From Sphaeroforma sirkka (lineage: Eukaryota; Opisthokonta; Ichthyosporea; Ichthyophonida): DNA of 27,500 nucleotides. Shown one piece after another: positions 9,913 through 17,859 of this stretch. Position 1 is the stretch's first letter. Every line of letters begins with the position of its first letter. The notes beneath the pieces are model-generated. The model was not told where the DNA came from. It ran no database searches and saw only the letters and a program-made list of their open reading frames with translations. The DNA lies in assembly GCA_001586965.3 (NCBI GenBank), contig LUCW03002271.1:12501-40000 (forward strand), in the 5' to 3' direction. A program made the translations under genes and the position numbers.

Positions 9913-9937
9913 TCAGTTAGGATTTAGTTACAGTAGT
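9913..9937 (+). promoter_or_regulatory. primer binding site complementary to the element's own LTR
   Basis: tcagttaggatttag begins six bases after the LTR end and is the perfect complement of 9833-9847; the pairing resumes at 9931-9937 after 3 nt. It lacks the TGG start of a site that would pair with a tRNA 3' CCA end. Location and complementarity fit self-priming. The 6-nt gap to the LTR is larger than in Tf1, which leaves the exact cleavage point open. Confidence 0.65.
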
Positions 9938-9985
9938 GTACTGCTTTTAGACTGTCTAACATCGATTTACTATCCAGCAAATACT

Positions 9986-12019
9986 ATGGCTAAGGGTACT
10001 TCTAAAGACAAGGGAGCCGCTAGCTCTAAGCCTGCTAAGCCTGCCGAGGTTCCTGAGGTCCCTGTGGAAACACCTAGCCTGTCTGGAGTTGAGCCTGCCG
10101 AGGAAACTGTTGGGGAAACAAATTCTGAGGTTGGTACAGAGGATTATTCTGAGGATGACTCGTCGGATCCTAAAGCCTTGGAAGAAGAGGTATCTACTAC
10201 CGCGGAAAGGCTCGCCAGCGTCCGTGTATCACCTAGGAGTGAAGCTCAGGACCCCAGCTTGCCCCCTGACCACGTGCCGTCAAATATTGGGGATAAACGT
10301 CGAAAGGCTGGAAAATTCGTGGATACGAATGTCGGGGGCATTATAACTCCACATCTAAAAGACACTCCAGCACAAATCCGGAGTGAAACGGAAGTATTGG
10401 ACCTGTCCGAAAATTTCGGTTTCGCCATCGATGGAGAAGCCATTCCATTCAGCTCAAATCTTGGGGCCGAAGCTCAGGACGCCATAACTCGACAACGAGT
10501 GGTTGGATCCTCTCAATCTCGACGCCAATTGAACCGCACTGAAGCGCTCTTGAAGGAGCTAGCGGCAGCAGCAGTTGTGGACCCCTCTATTGTGTCCCAC
10601 GTGGCTGATATTCTTCCTATACCGAAGAAGAAGAAAAATTCGGGCCCAGTTTCGAACCCGAGACCTACTGGTTTACCAGCCAGTACGTGTACCACTAAGC
10701 CAGTTACCACTGGTGAGAGAGGAAATATTTCAAAATTTAATCTCTATAGCTCTGATGCTACCATTGACCATCCTCTTGACAAACCTAACCCTGTCAGAGG
10801 ATATGATCGTATGGAACTCGATGAGGCTTACCATCCTCGTAATATCGATCCTCATTTGCCAACTAACCCTGGTAATCACGATTTTGGCAATCGCTACACC
10901 AGTACCTCGTTAGAGAGTTCCCGCTCTAATCCTGAGGATGAGGAAGTGAGAACCAGACATACTCGTCTCAGGCTATTACGCTCTGGTATGCAAGTCCTTG
11001 AGGACCGTCTATTGAATGACTCTGACCTTGACGATAGGAAAGCGGATAACATTCGCTATCTAATCGATAACAAGAGAAAGGAAATAGACACCATCTTGGC
11101 ACTAGCAGCCCGTAGCACTGAGCATGAGCCTTGTGAACACTTAGAACCAAGCTTTATAAAGCAGCTAGGTAACGCGCAGGCTGAGGTCGATTTCTCTACT
11201 AATGAGAGTACAGTGGAGACACTGAAGGCCTTCGACCAACTTAAGGAGTCTGCCAGCCTTAAGGATAAGCAGATGATGAATGCCTTTATTTATTTCTGTG
11301 AGCCAGGTGAATGGCGAACTATCTTGAAGGCTCATGAGCCCAACTGGAAAGCCCTACCCTGGCACCAGTTGCGTGATAATATACTTAACACCTTTTTTGA
11401 AGATGCACGTGACCGTGAACTTCTAGAGTCTCGCAAGTTCTTTGCGAACGATACCACTATTCGAGGTGCTCTAGCTCATATGACACATATGAATACTCGG
11501 ATGGGTGGTCGTACCTATACTGGCGAATATTTATTAATTTGTCAGATGATGGAGACTCTGGGAGCTAACCTCTTTAAGAAAGTCAATGATGACATCATCG
11601 CCTATGGTGATTTGCGATCTATGCCTTGGTCTGTCTTTGAGAAGATAGTTCACAAGCATACCAATTCCTCTACTAGAGTACTTAGTACCACGAGCTACAC
11701 CCAGCCCACTAAGCGAAACGCAGTAGAGACTAATACTGCGCGTAGTACTAAGAAACCTCGCACTACTACTGGAGGGGGTACTGGCTCTACTTCTACCGAA
11801 CCGAAAGGTGAAAAGAAGGTGAGAGCGCCTTGCAAGAAGTGTGGTTACAACCTCACAAAACGGAATGGCAAATGGAATGGTAGACACGACCCTGTTAAGT
11901 GTGCACCAGGCAAGCCAGATTTTGGACACTATATGAAAGAGTGTGCTACTTGCAAGGGTACTAACGGTTGGCACAAAGAGGATTGCAAGGACTTACCGGA
12001 CGTCCAAGTTAAGCACTGA
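9986..12019 (+). CDS. gag: retrotransposon Gag (capsid/nucleocapsid) polyprotein
   Basis: 677 codons from the ATG at 9986 (MAKGTSKDK) to TGA 12017-12019. The frame is open upstream to the LTR, but 9986 is the first ATG. Residues 1-110 are Ser/Pro/Glu-rich and probably disordered. Residues about 180-330 are polar with basic patches (PKKKKN). A helical, charged stretch at 330-380 may form a coiled coil. Residues about 400-580 contain the Gag-like core (EPGEWRTILKAHEPNW, then HQLRDNILNTFFEDARD). The C-terminus is basic, with two Cys/His clusters: CX2C-X14-HX4C from residue 616 and CX2CX6HX3C from residue 653. These are variants of the CCHC knuckle that binds element RNA. Gag packages RNA into virus-like particles. 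The TGA is followed in frame by pol after only three codons. Confidence 0.88.
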   Translation: MAKGTSKDKGAASSKPAKPAEVPEVPVETPSLSGVEPAEETVGETNSEVGTEDYSEDDSSDPKALEEEVSTTAERLASVRVSPRSEAQDPSLPPDHVPSNIGDKRRKAGKFVDTNVGGIITPHLKDTPAQIRSETEVLDLSENFGFAIDGEAIPFSSNLGAEAQDAITRQRVVGSSQSRRQLNRTEALLKELAAAAVVDPSIVSHVADILPIPKKKKNSGPVSNPRPTGLPASTCTTKPVTTGERGNISKFNLYSSDATIDHPLDKPNPVRGYDRMELDEAYHPRNIDPHLPTNPGNHDFGNRYTSTSLESSRSNPEDEEVRTRHTRLRLLRSGMQVLEDRLLNDSDLDDRKADNIRYLIDNKRKEIDTILALAARSTEHEPCEHLEPSFIKQLGNAQAEVDFSTNESTVETLKAFDQLKESASLKDKQMMNAFIYFCEPGEWRTILKAHEPNWKALPWHQLRDNILNTFFEDARDRELLESRKFFANDTTIRGALAHMTHMNTRMGGRTYTGEYLLICQMMETLGANLFKKVNDDIIAYGDLRSMPWSVFEKIVHKHTNSSTRVLSTTSYTQPTKRNAVETNTARSTKKPRTTTGGGTGSTSTEPKGEKKVRAPCKKCGYNLTKRNGKWNGRHDPVKCAPGKPDFGHYMKECATCKGTNGWHKEDCKDLPDVQVKH

Positions 12020-12028
12020 CAGTACCAT
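12017..12028 (+). promoter_or_regulatory. candidate UGA readthrough site between Gag and Pol
   Basis: AAG CAC TGA CAG TAC CAT ATG: Gag's only stop is followed in the same frame by three sense codons and then the open pol frame. An in-frame single stop between gag and pol is the layout used by gammaretroviruses, where suppression sets the Gag:Pol ratio. The following codon, CAG, resembles the CAR that promotes leakiness after some viral stops. Simple mutation of a sense codon in a one-frame element is the alternative. Confidence 0.45.
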
Positions 12029-13897
12029 ATGTGTGCACTAGAGCAAGATTATGAGAAAATGTTCAATAAAATCCATACCAAAGGAGATGAACGTATCTTT
12101 CAAGCAGTTTTCGTAAATGGAGAAAAAGTTATGTCACTATTTGATCCAGGGGCTGAAGTCTCTACTATCTCACGCCGAGTAGCCTACGCTACAGATATGG
12201 CTGTCCATAACGAAACAACTGATTTAATCTTGGGGAATGGCAAAGTTACTACTTGCGAACAAGCCATTGACTATGCACACATAATGCTGTCAGATAGAAG
12301 AGAAGTGAAGACTCACCTAATCGTTACTGACATGTCTCAGAAATACGATTTAATTATAGGTATGACTGATCTTCTCAGTTTAGGTATAACACTCACTGGT
12401 CTGCCTAATGGGCTAGACCCGAATAAAGATCAGTCAGATGATAACATGTTAAAGATACCTAAACCTCCGGAAGGTGAAGCAAAGGATATGATTCCGCACT
12501 TCACCGATATAATTATGGACTTAATTATACAGAACAGGAAGATTGCAATAACTGACTGGTGTATGTTTAAGTTCTCTAATGGGTACGTTAGACTTGACTT
12601 AACAAACGTCGACTTCTCTAAGTTAAAGTGTCCTTCACATAACTACGTGAGTTGGAGACACAAAGACGTTGTCAAAACCCAAATCGAAGATTGGTTAAAA
12701 CAGGGTCTAATTGAAATCAATTATGATGCAACCCCAGTCAACTTAGCTCTCTTAGCGGTCGATCAATATAAATCTGATGGAACGTTTAGTAAAACAAGAG
12801 TAGTACTAGACCTGTCGCCAATCAACAAACTAATTCCGCAACATAGTTTTCCCTTACCTAAGATAAGCGAGGTCCTACGCAAAATGGAGGGTGCGACTAT
12901 CTTTACCAAGATAGACTTAAAAGCTGCATTCCATCAACTACAGATATATGAGCCTCATAGGAAATACTTTTCCTTTACTTGGCAAGGTAAGAAGTACCAG
13001 TTTAAAGGTGCACCTGAAACCTTACACATGTTACCTTCTTTCTTCCAACAAGTTATGATGGAACTATTTGCGGACCTGTCGTATAACGTATCAGTCTATA
13101 TAGATGATATAGTTATCTTTACAAAGACAGCACATGAACATGCTGAACTCGTTAAAGAAGTCTTAAAGCGACTCAATCATGCTAAACTTAAGATTAACGA
13201 AGACAAGTGTTCTTTTGCTAAAGATACTATACACTTACTTGGCTACAAAGTATCTGCAGCAGGGGTAGAAATTGATCCTGGCAAGAAACAGTTTCTGTTG
13301 GATTTATCAACACCAATTACTGGAAGAGATGTGAACTCTGTGTGTGGGTTTGTTAACTTCTTCTCGGATTCGGTACCGCATCTTTCTCATTACTTAAAGC
13401 CTTTCAGTCACCTACGGCTGCACAAAGGACCTTTGGGAAAGCTTTGGACTAAAGAATGTGATGATGCATTTAAACTAGTCAAAAGTAAAGTAATGGACGC
13501 ACCCATCATGCAGTACCCTGTGGATGGTGTCCCATTCCAAGTAGCAACCAACGCTTCAGATCGAGCGGTAGGTGGAGTGCTTTACCAAACGATAAATGGT
13601 AAACCGCGCTACATACAATTCTTTAGTAAGAGTCAACGGAATTACCCTATCGTTAAACAAGAGCTCCTTGCTATAGTTACTGCGCTAAGACAGTTTAAAG
13701 ACTACCTTTATGGAAGTTACTTTACTGTCGCCTGTGATCAAAAGTCTTTAACATACTTAAAAGATATGAACCCTGATTCACAGTTAGTGAGCCGCTGGCA
13801 TGACATTATTGCCAAGTTCGCTTTTAATATAACACACATACCAGGAATACATAACCATCTTCCTGACATGCTCTCTCAACTTGTGCCCGACTACTAG
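12029..13897 (+). CDS. pol: Pol part 1: protease, reverse transcriptase and RNase H
   Basis: Open for 622 codons from ATG 12029, or from 12020 by readthrough of the Gag stop. Protease: LFDPGAEVSTIS with the catalytic aspartate at 12143-12145, where DTG or DSG is expected but DPG is present, then DLIIGMTDLL. Reverse transcriptase: VVLDLSPINKLI; KIDLKAAFHQLQI with the first catalytic Asp at 12914; YIDDIVIF with the Asp pair at 13103-13108; then LLGYKVSAAGVEIDPGK. The usual PFGL motif reads PETL. RNase H: VATNASDRAVGGVLY, where the usual first catalytic Asp is Asn (codon 13550-13552), then KQELLAI, CDQKSLTYL and LPDMLSQL. It would copy element RNA into DNA in the particle. It ends at TAG 13895-13897, and the frame continues open beyond. 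PR and RNase H are probably inactive in this copy. Confidence 0.9.
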   Translation: MCALEQDYEKMFNKIHTKGDERIFQAVFVNGEKVMSLFDPGAEVSTISRRVAYATDMAVHNETTDLILGNGKVTTCEQAIDYAHIMLSDRREVKTHLIVTDMSQKYDLIIGMTDLLSLGITLTGLPNGLDPNKDQSDDNMLKIPKPPEGEAKDMIPHFTDIIMDLIIQNRKIAITDWCMFKFSNGYVRLDLTNVDFSKLKCPSHNYVSWRHKDVVKTQIEDWLKQGLIEINYDATPVNLALLAVDQYKSDGTFSKTRVVLDLSPINKLIPQHSFPLPKISEVLRKMEGATIFTKIDLKAAFHQLQIYEPHRKYFSFTWQGKKYQFKGAPETLHMLPSFFQQVMMELFADLSYNVSVYIDDIVIFTKTAHEHAELVKEVLKRLNHAKLKINEDKCSFAKDTIHLLGYKVSAAGVEIDPGKKQFLLDLSTPITGRDVNSVCGFVNFFSDSVPHLSHYLKPFSHLRLHKGPLGKLWTKECDDAFKLVKSKVMDAPIMQYPVDGVPFQVATNASDRAVGGVLYQTINGKPRYIQFFSKSQRNYPIVKQELLAIVTALRQFKDYLYGSYFTVACDQKSLTYLKDMNPDSQLVSRWHDIIAKFAFNITHIPGIHNHLPDMLSQLVPDY

Positions 13898-14596
13898 AAA
13901 ACAGTCAAGGAGTTATTAGCAACCGATTGGATGCTAAATAAGAAATGGTGTAACCTCGCTCAATCACGATGGGGTCCATTTACTGTTGATATGTTCGCCG
14001 CAGAACATAACAAACAGGTTTCTGAATATAGGTCGTTGACTCATCCTAAAGGTGATGCATTTCAGCTTGACTTATCAAAGCATAATGCGTGGGCTAACCC
14101 ACCTTGTCAACTTATCGCACAGTTGTTAAATTATGTTAATATTACTAAATCTACCATTACGCTGTGTTGTCCCTTACGTAACTCCGACCCATGGATACGT
14201 GATTTAATTAATATGATTCAAGACGAACCTATTTATGTCGACCGTGAAACCGACACGTTCTTGTATCAGGGATCCTATTCTATTAAGAAGACGCCTTGGA
14301 AACACACCATTGTTTGTCGCATCGGTCCTGCAGGTACCACTAAGTGGAAACCCTCAACCGAATTCTTAGCTAAACTAGAAGAGTCTAAAGAGTTTGAACA
14401 AAAGCTCAAGATTCGTACAACACATGCACCCAACAAGATTGCAGTCGAGGTAATGCCGATTGAAACGGCATTAGATCGTAAAAACATGGAACTAGCTAAG
14501 GCCATGGATCAAAGACTCAAAACTCTAAGAGAACCTGAAGCTCGCACTCAACTACTTAAAGCGCTGCTTAAAGAACAGCCAGGAGTTGCGAAATAA
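13898..14596 (+). CDS. Pol part 2: Dam-methyltransferase-like domain
   Basis: In frame with the preceding segment after TAG 13895; the first ATG is at 13931 (221 codons), stop TAA 14594-14596. FTVDMFAAEHNKQVSEY, then GDAFQLDL, then WANPPC at 14090-14107, then CCPLRNSDPWIRDL. This succession resembles the adenine-methyltransferase-like (Dam, or DMT) domain best known from DIRS retrotransposons. There it follows RNase H, and an NPP[FY] box is the catalytic motif IV. Here the box ends in Cys (NPPC), and no clear SAM-binding FxGxG motif is visible, so activity is doubtful. The C-terminal 70 residues are charged and helical. Its place between RNase H and integrase is unusual for a Ty3/gypsy element. 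Domain assignment rests on motif memory, not a search. Confidence 0.65.
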   Translation, partial: KTVKELLATDWMLNKKWCNLAQSRWGPFTVDMFAAEHNKQVSEYRSLTHPKGDAFQLDLSKHNAWANPPCQLIAQLLNYVNITKSTITLCCPLRNSDPWIRDLINMIQDEPIYVDRETDTFLYQGSYSIKKTPWKHTIVCRIGPAGTTKWKPSTEFLAKLEESKEFEQKLKIRTTHAPNKIAVEVMPIETALDRKNMELAKAMDQRLKTLREPEARTQLLKALLKEQPGVAK

Positions 14597-15560
14597 CTGA
14601 AGAAGATACTTCAACAATCTAATGTTGTCAATTATGTATCTCAGGAGTCTACCCCTCCTGATACCGAGGTTGCCCTTTCCAACAGGACTATGGTTCATCC
14701 AGCCAGCGTTACGCAGAATCTGACTGACTTAGAGGAGCTCGAAAGTAGAGTTAAAATTATACATAATTTAACGCATCGAGCATATGAGCATACTTATAAA
14801 ATGGCTATTCGTGCAGGGCTTGATCACCCGGCGCTGAAAGAAACCATACATGAAGTATACCGACGCTGTACTGATTGTGAAAAGAACCAGATCAGGCGAG
14901 ACGGTTGGGCACCCCTAAAAAGCGTGACAGAAGACCAACCGATGCGCCGAGTCATAGTCGATTTGGTTAAACTCCCGCGATCCAAGCATACTGGCGATGT
15001 ATATATCTGTCATTTCTTATGTGTGGCTTCGGGCTATAACTTGCTTTATGCAATACCGAACAAACGTCCACAAACAGTGGCAGAATTATGCTATCACGTC
15101 TTCAATGACTTCGGTTTCCCCCCGAGTACTATGTTCTGATAACGGCAGTGAGTTTTGTACCGACGTAATGGAGGCACTTATACTCGTATCAGGCATGACC
15201 CATAGGCGTGGTGTTCCTTACAAACCTCAAACGCAGGGTGCAAATAAGACACGTCATAGAGAACTTAAGAAACTCTTGCGTACCGCACTAGACGACGTTG
15301 AGGATATATGGCCTTATCATTTGAAATGGGTTCAGACTCAAATGAATAACTGCATGAATCCTCAAACTGGAACACTCCGTTTCACTATTTCTTTGGCCGC
15401 TATAGTGAATTACAAGCAACGTTTGATAAAACTGCGCCCGAGAAACACGCTACCCCGTGGCTACAAAAGATCGAGCATATGCAGAACGTTGTTTACCCCT
15501 GTTTACTCGAGCACAAAAATCGCGTCCTACTTAAAGCGTATGACCGATGGAATGGAATAA
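14597..15560 (+). pseudogene. Pol part 3: integrase zinc finger and catalytic core, frameshifted
   Basis: In frame after TAA 14594; first ATG 14690. HHCC finger: HRAYEH (about 14774) and CTDC (14867-14878). First catalytic Asp is in VIVDLVKLP (14960-14962). The frame is then lost at a run of six C (15118-15123), which puts TGA at 15137. The second Asp lies in the next frame (LCSDNGSEF, 15138-15140). Thirty-five residues later, the place of the catalytic Glu holds Lys (AAG 15246-15248), giving DX35K in place of DX35E. Near 15366-15376 the coding frame returns to the original one, and the continuation (YFFGRYSEL) is intact to about 15553. A 5-bp tandem repeat, ggaat, at 15549-15558 then shifts it again. 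Integrase would insert the cDNA into chromosomes; this copy cannot. Confidence 0.85.
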
Positions 15561-16266
15561 CACTAAGAACATTGTTCAGTTCAAAGTCGGCGATTACGTT
15601 AACATTATAAATCGAAACGCCAACGTTACCGAACTCTCTTCTAAGACGATAGGACCTTTTGTTATTTCCTACCATGATGAGAAGAGTGATACTTACGAAG
15701 TGAATAACATTGATGGTACTAGCGCAACCAATCTAGGCACTCACCGGATCCCTACCTCCGAACTCTCATTCGCTCGCTCATTTGATTCTGATGTACCAGT
15801 TATGGAGTCACAAGTCAAAGATATAATTGACAAAACATCCGAAGACGGTTACACTTACTACAAGACCCGTTTCATGGATGGGACAGTAGCTTGGCTAACC
15901 TCCGATGCATTTCGTGAACCTCGCGACTTTCTTCGTATCTTTAATAAGAAATGGAATAAGCGTTTACATAAGAACACACGAGATAAACGAAAAGGGTTTC
16001 CTCAGGTGACTACAAACCCTGACGGATCTGAAATTCCCTATTTGCCACCTACTTCCTACGTGACTAAACTTTCTGATCTGCTTACCAACAGTGCAGAAAA
16101 TTGTTCAAACTTACTTACTAATGAAGAACAGCCTTTGGCTATTACCTTACCAAATAATAAACGTAAGGCGCCTACATCGGAAATGGTTACTGGACCAAAT
16201 ACTAAACGACATAAAGTACAACATGAGTCTTGTACTCGTACATATAGGCACATACTTACTCGATAA
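15547..16266 (+). CDS. Pol C-terminal part: GPY/F module and chromodomain-like tail
   Basis: Open for 239 codons in the third frame, ending TAA 16264-16266. The ATG at 15547 is probably not a real start; this is the C-terminus of integrase displaced by the 5-bp repeat at 15549-15558. QFKVGDYVNII followed by TIGPFVISY is the GPY/F module of Ty3/gypsy integrases. Residues about 88-135 (VKDIIDKTSEDGYTYYKTRF, then VAWLTSDAFREPRDFLRIF) have the spacing of a chromodomain, which in chromoviruses guides insertion to modified histones. The aromatic cage is only partly evident. The last 100 residues are basic and Ser/Thr-rich. Confidence 0.75.
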   Translation: MEWNNTKNIVQFKVGDYVNIINRNANVTELSSKTIGPFVISYHDEKSDTYEVNNIDGTSATNLGTHRIPTSELSFARSFDSDVPVMESQVKDIIDKTSEDGYTYYKTRFMDGTVAWLTSDAFREPRDFLRIFNKKWNKRLHKNTRDKRKGFPQVTTNPDGSEIPYLPPTSYVTKLSDLLTNSAENCSNLLTNEEQPLAITLPNNKRKAPTSEMVTGPNTKRHKVQHESCTRTYRHILTR

Positions 16267-16363
16267 GTCATGACCGAAACCGTTTTTTTTACTTTGGTTT
16301 TCGCTTTACCAACTAGATCGTATCTTAACGTACGTTCGTAGTTCTAAAAGCTACTGGGTGCTA
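16267..16363 (+). other. 3' untranslated stretch of the element
   Basis: About 97 bp between the pol stop and the 3' LTR. It holds a weak hairpin (cgaaacc ... ggttttcg) around a T8 run. I see no polypurine tract next to the LTR; the last bases read ctactgggtgcta, so the plus-strand primer is unclear or mutated. Confidence 0.5.
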
Positions 16364-16960
16364 TGTAGAAATACGGCCTTCGGTCAGTCTAAAATATCAA
16401 GATCAATTGAGATAATACATTGGTTTTTATTTGTATTTTAAATAATTTAGTACAAGCTCTTTTTCCAATATTTCCAGAGTGTTCTAAATTCACTTTGATG
16501 GCTCCAATAGCCTGAGTATTTGGTATGACTCATCTACTTGGACCTATTTGAGACATTAGTAGATGTAGGATATTATAAACTAAATTTTATAATCTCCGAA
16601 CTACTACTTATAGATTTTGGTCCTTCCGCCAATCTCAAAATCCAATAAGTCTTTTTTCTTATTTTATAACTTTTCTTCAGATGGAACTTTATTTATATCA
16701 GCTAATGTATTAACGTGACTTACGTTATTATGTCTATTTACAAATTAGGCAAGTGGTCATGAACACTTAGTACTTCTAGTGAAAATTATTCAATAAAGAA
16801 CAGCTAGAGGTACGCCCTGTGTGATCGAGGATATTTAGGCTCTTAACAAGAGGCAGTCCCGATCATTCTTACACAAGCTACCACTGCTAAATCCTAACTG
16901 ACTAAATTGTATTTTAGTTTAATATAGTTTGAAACCTAGTAATTTCCATCGAAGTTTACA
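16364..16960 (+). repeat. 3' LTR
   Basis: 597 bp with the same TGTA...TACA ends as 9310-9906 and roughly 99% alike by eye. AATAAA is at 16792-16797. It is followed directly by AATC, the right copy of the putative target-site duplication. Confidence 0.95.
16792..16797 (+). promoter_or_regulatory. possible poly(A) signal AATAAA in 3' LTR
   Basis: Canonical hexamer about 90 nt upstream of the proposed R region. It is the only AATAAA I noticed in the LTR. Confidence 0.4.
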
Positions 16961-16964
16961 AATC
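16961..16964. repeat. target-site duplication, right copy (AATC)
   Basis: Matches 9306-9309, and each copy touches an LTR end. Confidence 0.6.
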
Positions 16965-17092
16965 GAAGCAATATTTGATGGTCTGGGGTTATATCATTGG
17001 GCCGATGGTCACTGGGAGGCAATTCATAGTCTTTGTCCCGTTCGGGTAGCTACGTTTTTTCGTCCGCCTCTTGTAGATGAGTTTAAAAGTAT
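16961..17092 (+). other. 132-bp segment between two element copies, open on the + strand
   Basis: Lies between the 3' LTR of the full element and the inverted gag fragment, and matches neither. From 16962 one + strand frame is open throughout and reads like protein (IEAIFDGLGLYHWADGHW and onward). It looks richer in GC than the flanking DNA. It could be a piece of a host exon or of an unseen part of a related element. I do not recognise the family. Confidence 0.4.
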
Positions 17093-17859
17093 TGCCAAGA
17101 TGGTGTCTATTTCCTTTCTCTTGTTATCGATTAGATAGCGAATGTTATCCGCTTTCCTATCGTCAAGGTCAGAGTCATTCAATAGACGGTCCTCAAGGAC
17201 TTGCATACCAGAGCGTAATAGCCTGAGACGAGTATGTCTGGTTCTCACTTCCTCATCCTCAGGATTAGAGCGGGAACTCTCTAACGAGGTACTGGTGTAG
17301 CGATTGCCAAAATCGTGATTACCAGGGTTAGTTGGCAAATGAGGGTCGATATTACGAGGATGGTAAGCCTCATCGAGTTCCATACGATCATATCCTCTGA
17401 CAGGGTTAGGCTTGTCAAGAGGATGGTCAATGGTAGCATCAGAGCTATAGAGATTAAATTTTGAAATATTTCCTCTCTCACCAGTGGTAACTGGCTTAGT
17501 GGTACACGTACTGGCTGGTAAACCAGTAGGTCTCGGGTTCGAAACTGGGCCCGAATTTTTCTTCTTCTTCGGTATAGGAAGAATATCAGCCAAGTGGGAC
17601 ACGATAGAGGGGTCCACAACTGCTGCTGCCGCTAGCTCCTTCAAGAGCGCTTCAGTGCGGTTCAATTGGCGTCGAGATTGAGAGGATCCAACCACTCGTT
17701 GTCGAGTTATGGCGTCCTGAGCTTCGGCCCCAAGATTTGAGCTGAATGGAATGGCTCCTCCATCGATGGCGAAACCGAAATTTTCGGACAGGTCCAATAC
17801 TTCCTTTTCACTCCGGATTTGTGCTGGAGTGTCCTTTGGATGTGGAGTTATAATGTCCC
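17093..17859 (-). pseudogene. inverted, truncated gag fragment of the same retrotransposon family
   Basis: The reverse complement matches 10335-11101 of the full element's gag with few differences, roughly residues 118-372 of that Gag. The 5' end is joined directly to the LTR terminus: the 428 bp holding the primer binding site, leader and gag start (9907-10334) are missing. The 3' end stops within DTILA, after which sequence is unrelated. Pol and a second LTR are absent. Confidence 0.9.

Larger units (their letters stand above)
9310..16960 (+). mobile_element. Ty3/gypsy chromovirus-like LTR retrotransposon, full length but inactivated
   Basis: A 7.65-kb element with 597-bp LTRs. The internal order is Gag, aspartic protease, reverse transcriptase, RNase H, a Dam-methyltransferase-like domain, integrase with GPY/F module, and a chromodomain-like tail. 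RT before integrase places it in Ty3/gypsy (Metaviridae); GPY/F plus chromodomain points to chromoviruses. One frame (first codon position of ATG 9986) runs from Gag to integrase, broken by TGA (12017), TAG (13895) and TAA (14594), then by three shifts near 15118, 15370 and 15549. Catalytic residues are lost in integrase and RNase H. The LTRs differ by about five substitutions and two 1-base indels, so the insertion is fairly recent. No clear polypurine tract lies next to the 3' LTR. Confidence 0.93.

Noticed and set aside
9875-9985. Gag starting at TTG 9875 with 37 extra residues
   Set aside because: The extension would begin inside the LTR at a non-ATG codon; the first ATG at 9986 gives a typical Gag start.
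12017-14596. Alternative genetic code in which stop codons are read as amino acids
   Set aside because: All three stop codons appear, once each, in about 1,800 codons of readable Gag-Pol; a reassigned codon would be frequent inside domains.
16270-16315. Hairpin with T8 run as a transcription terminator
   Set aside because: Rho-independent terminators are bacterial; here it lies in the 3' untranslated part of a Pol II-type element and the stem is weak.
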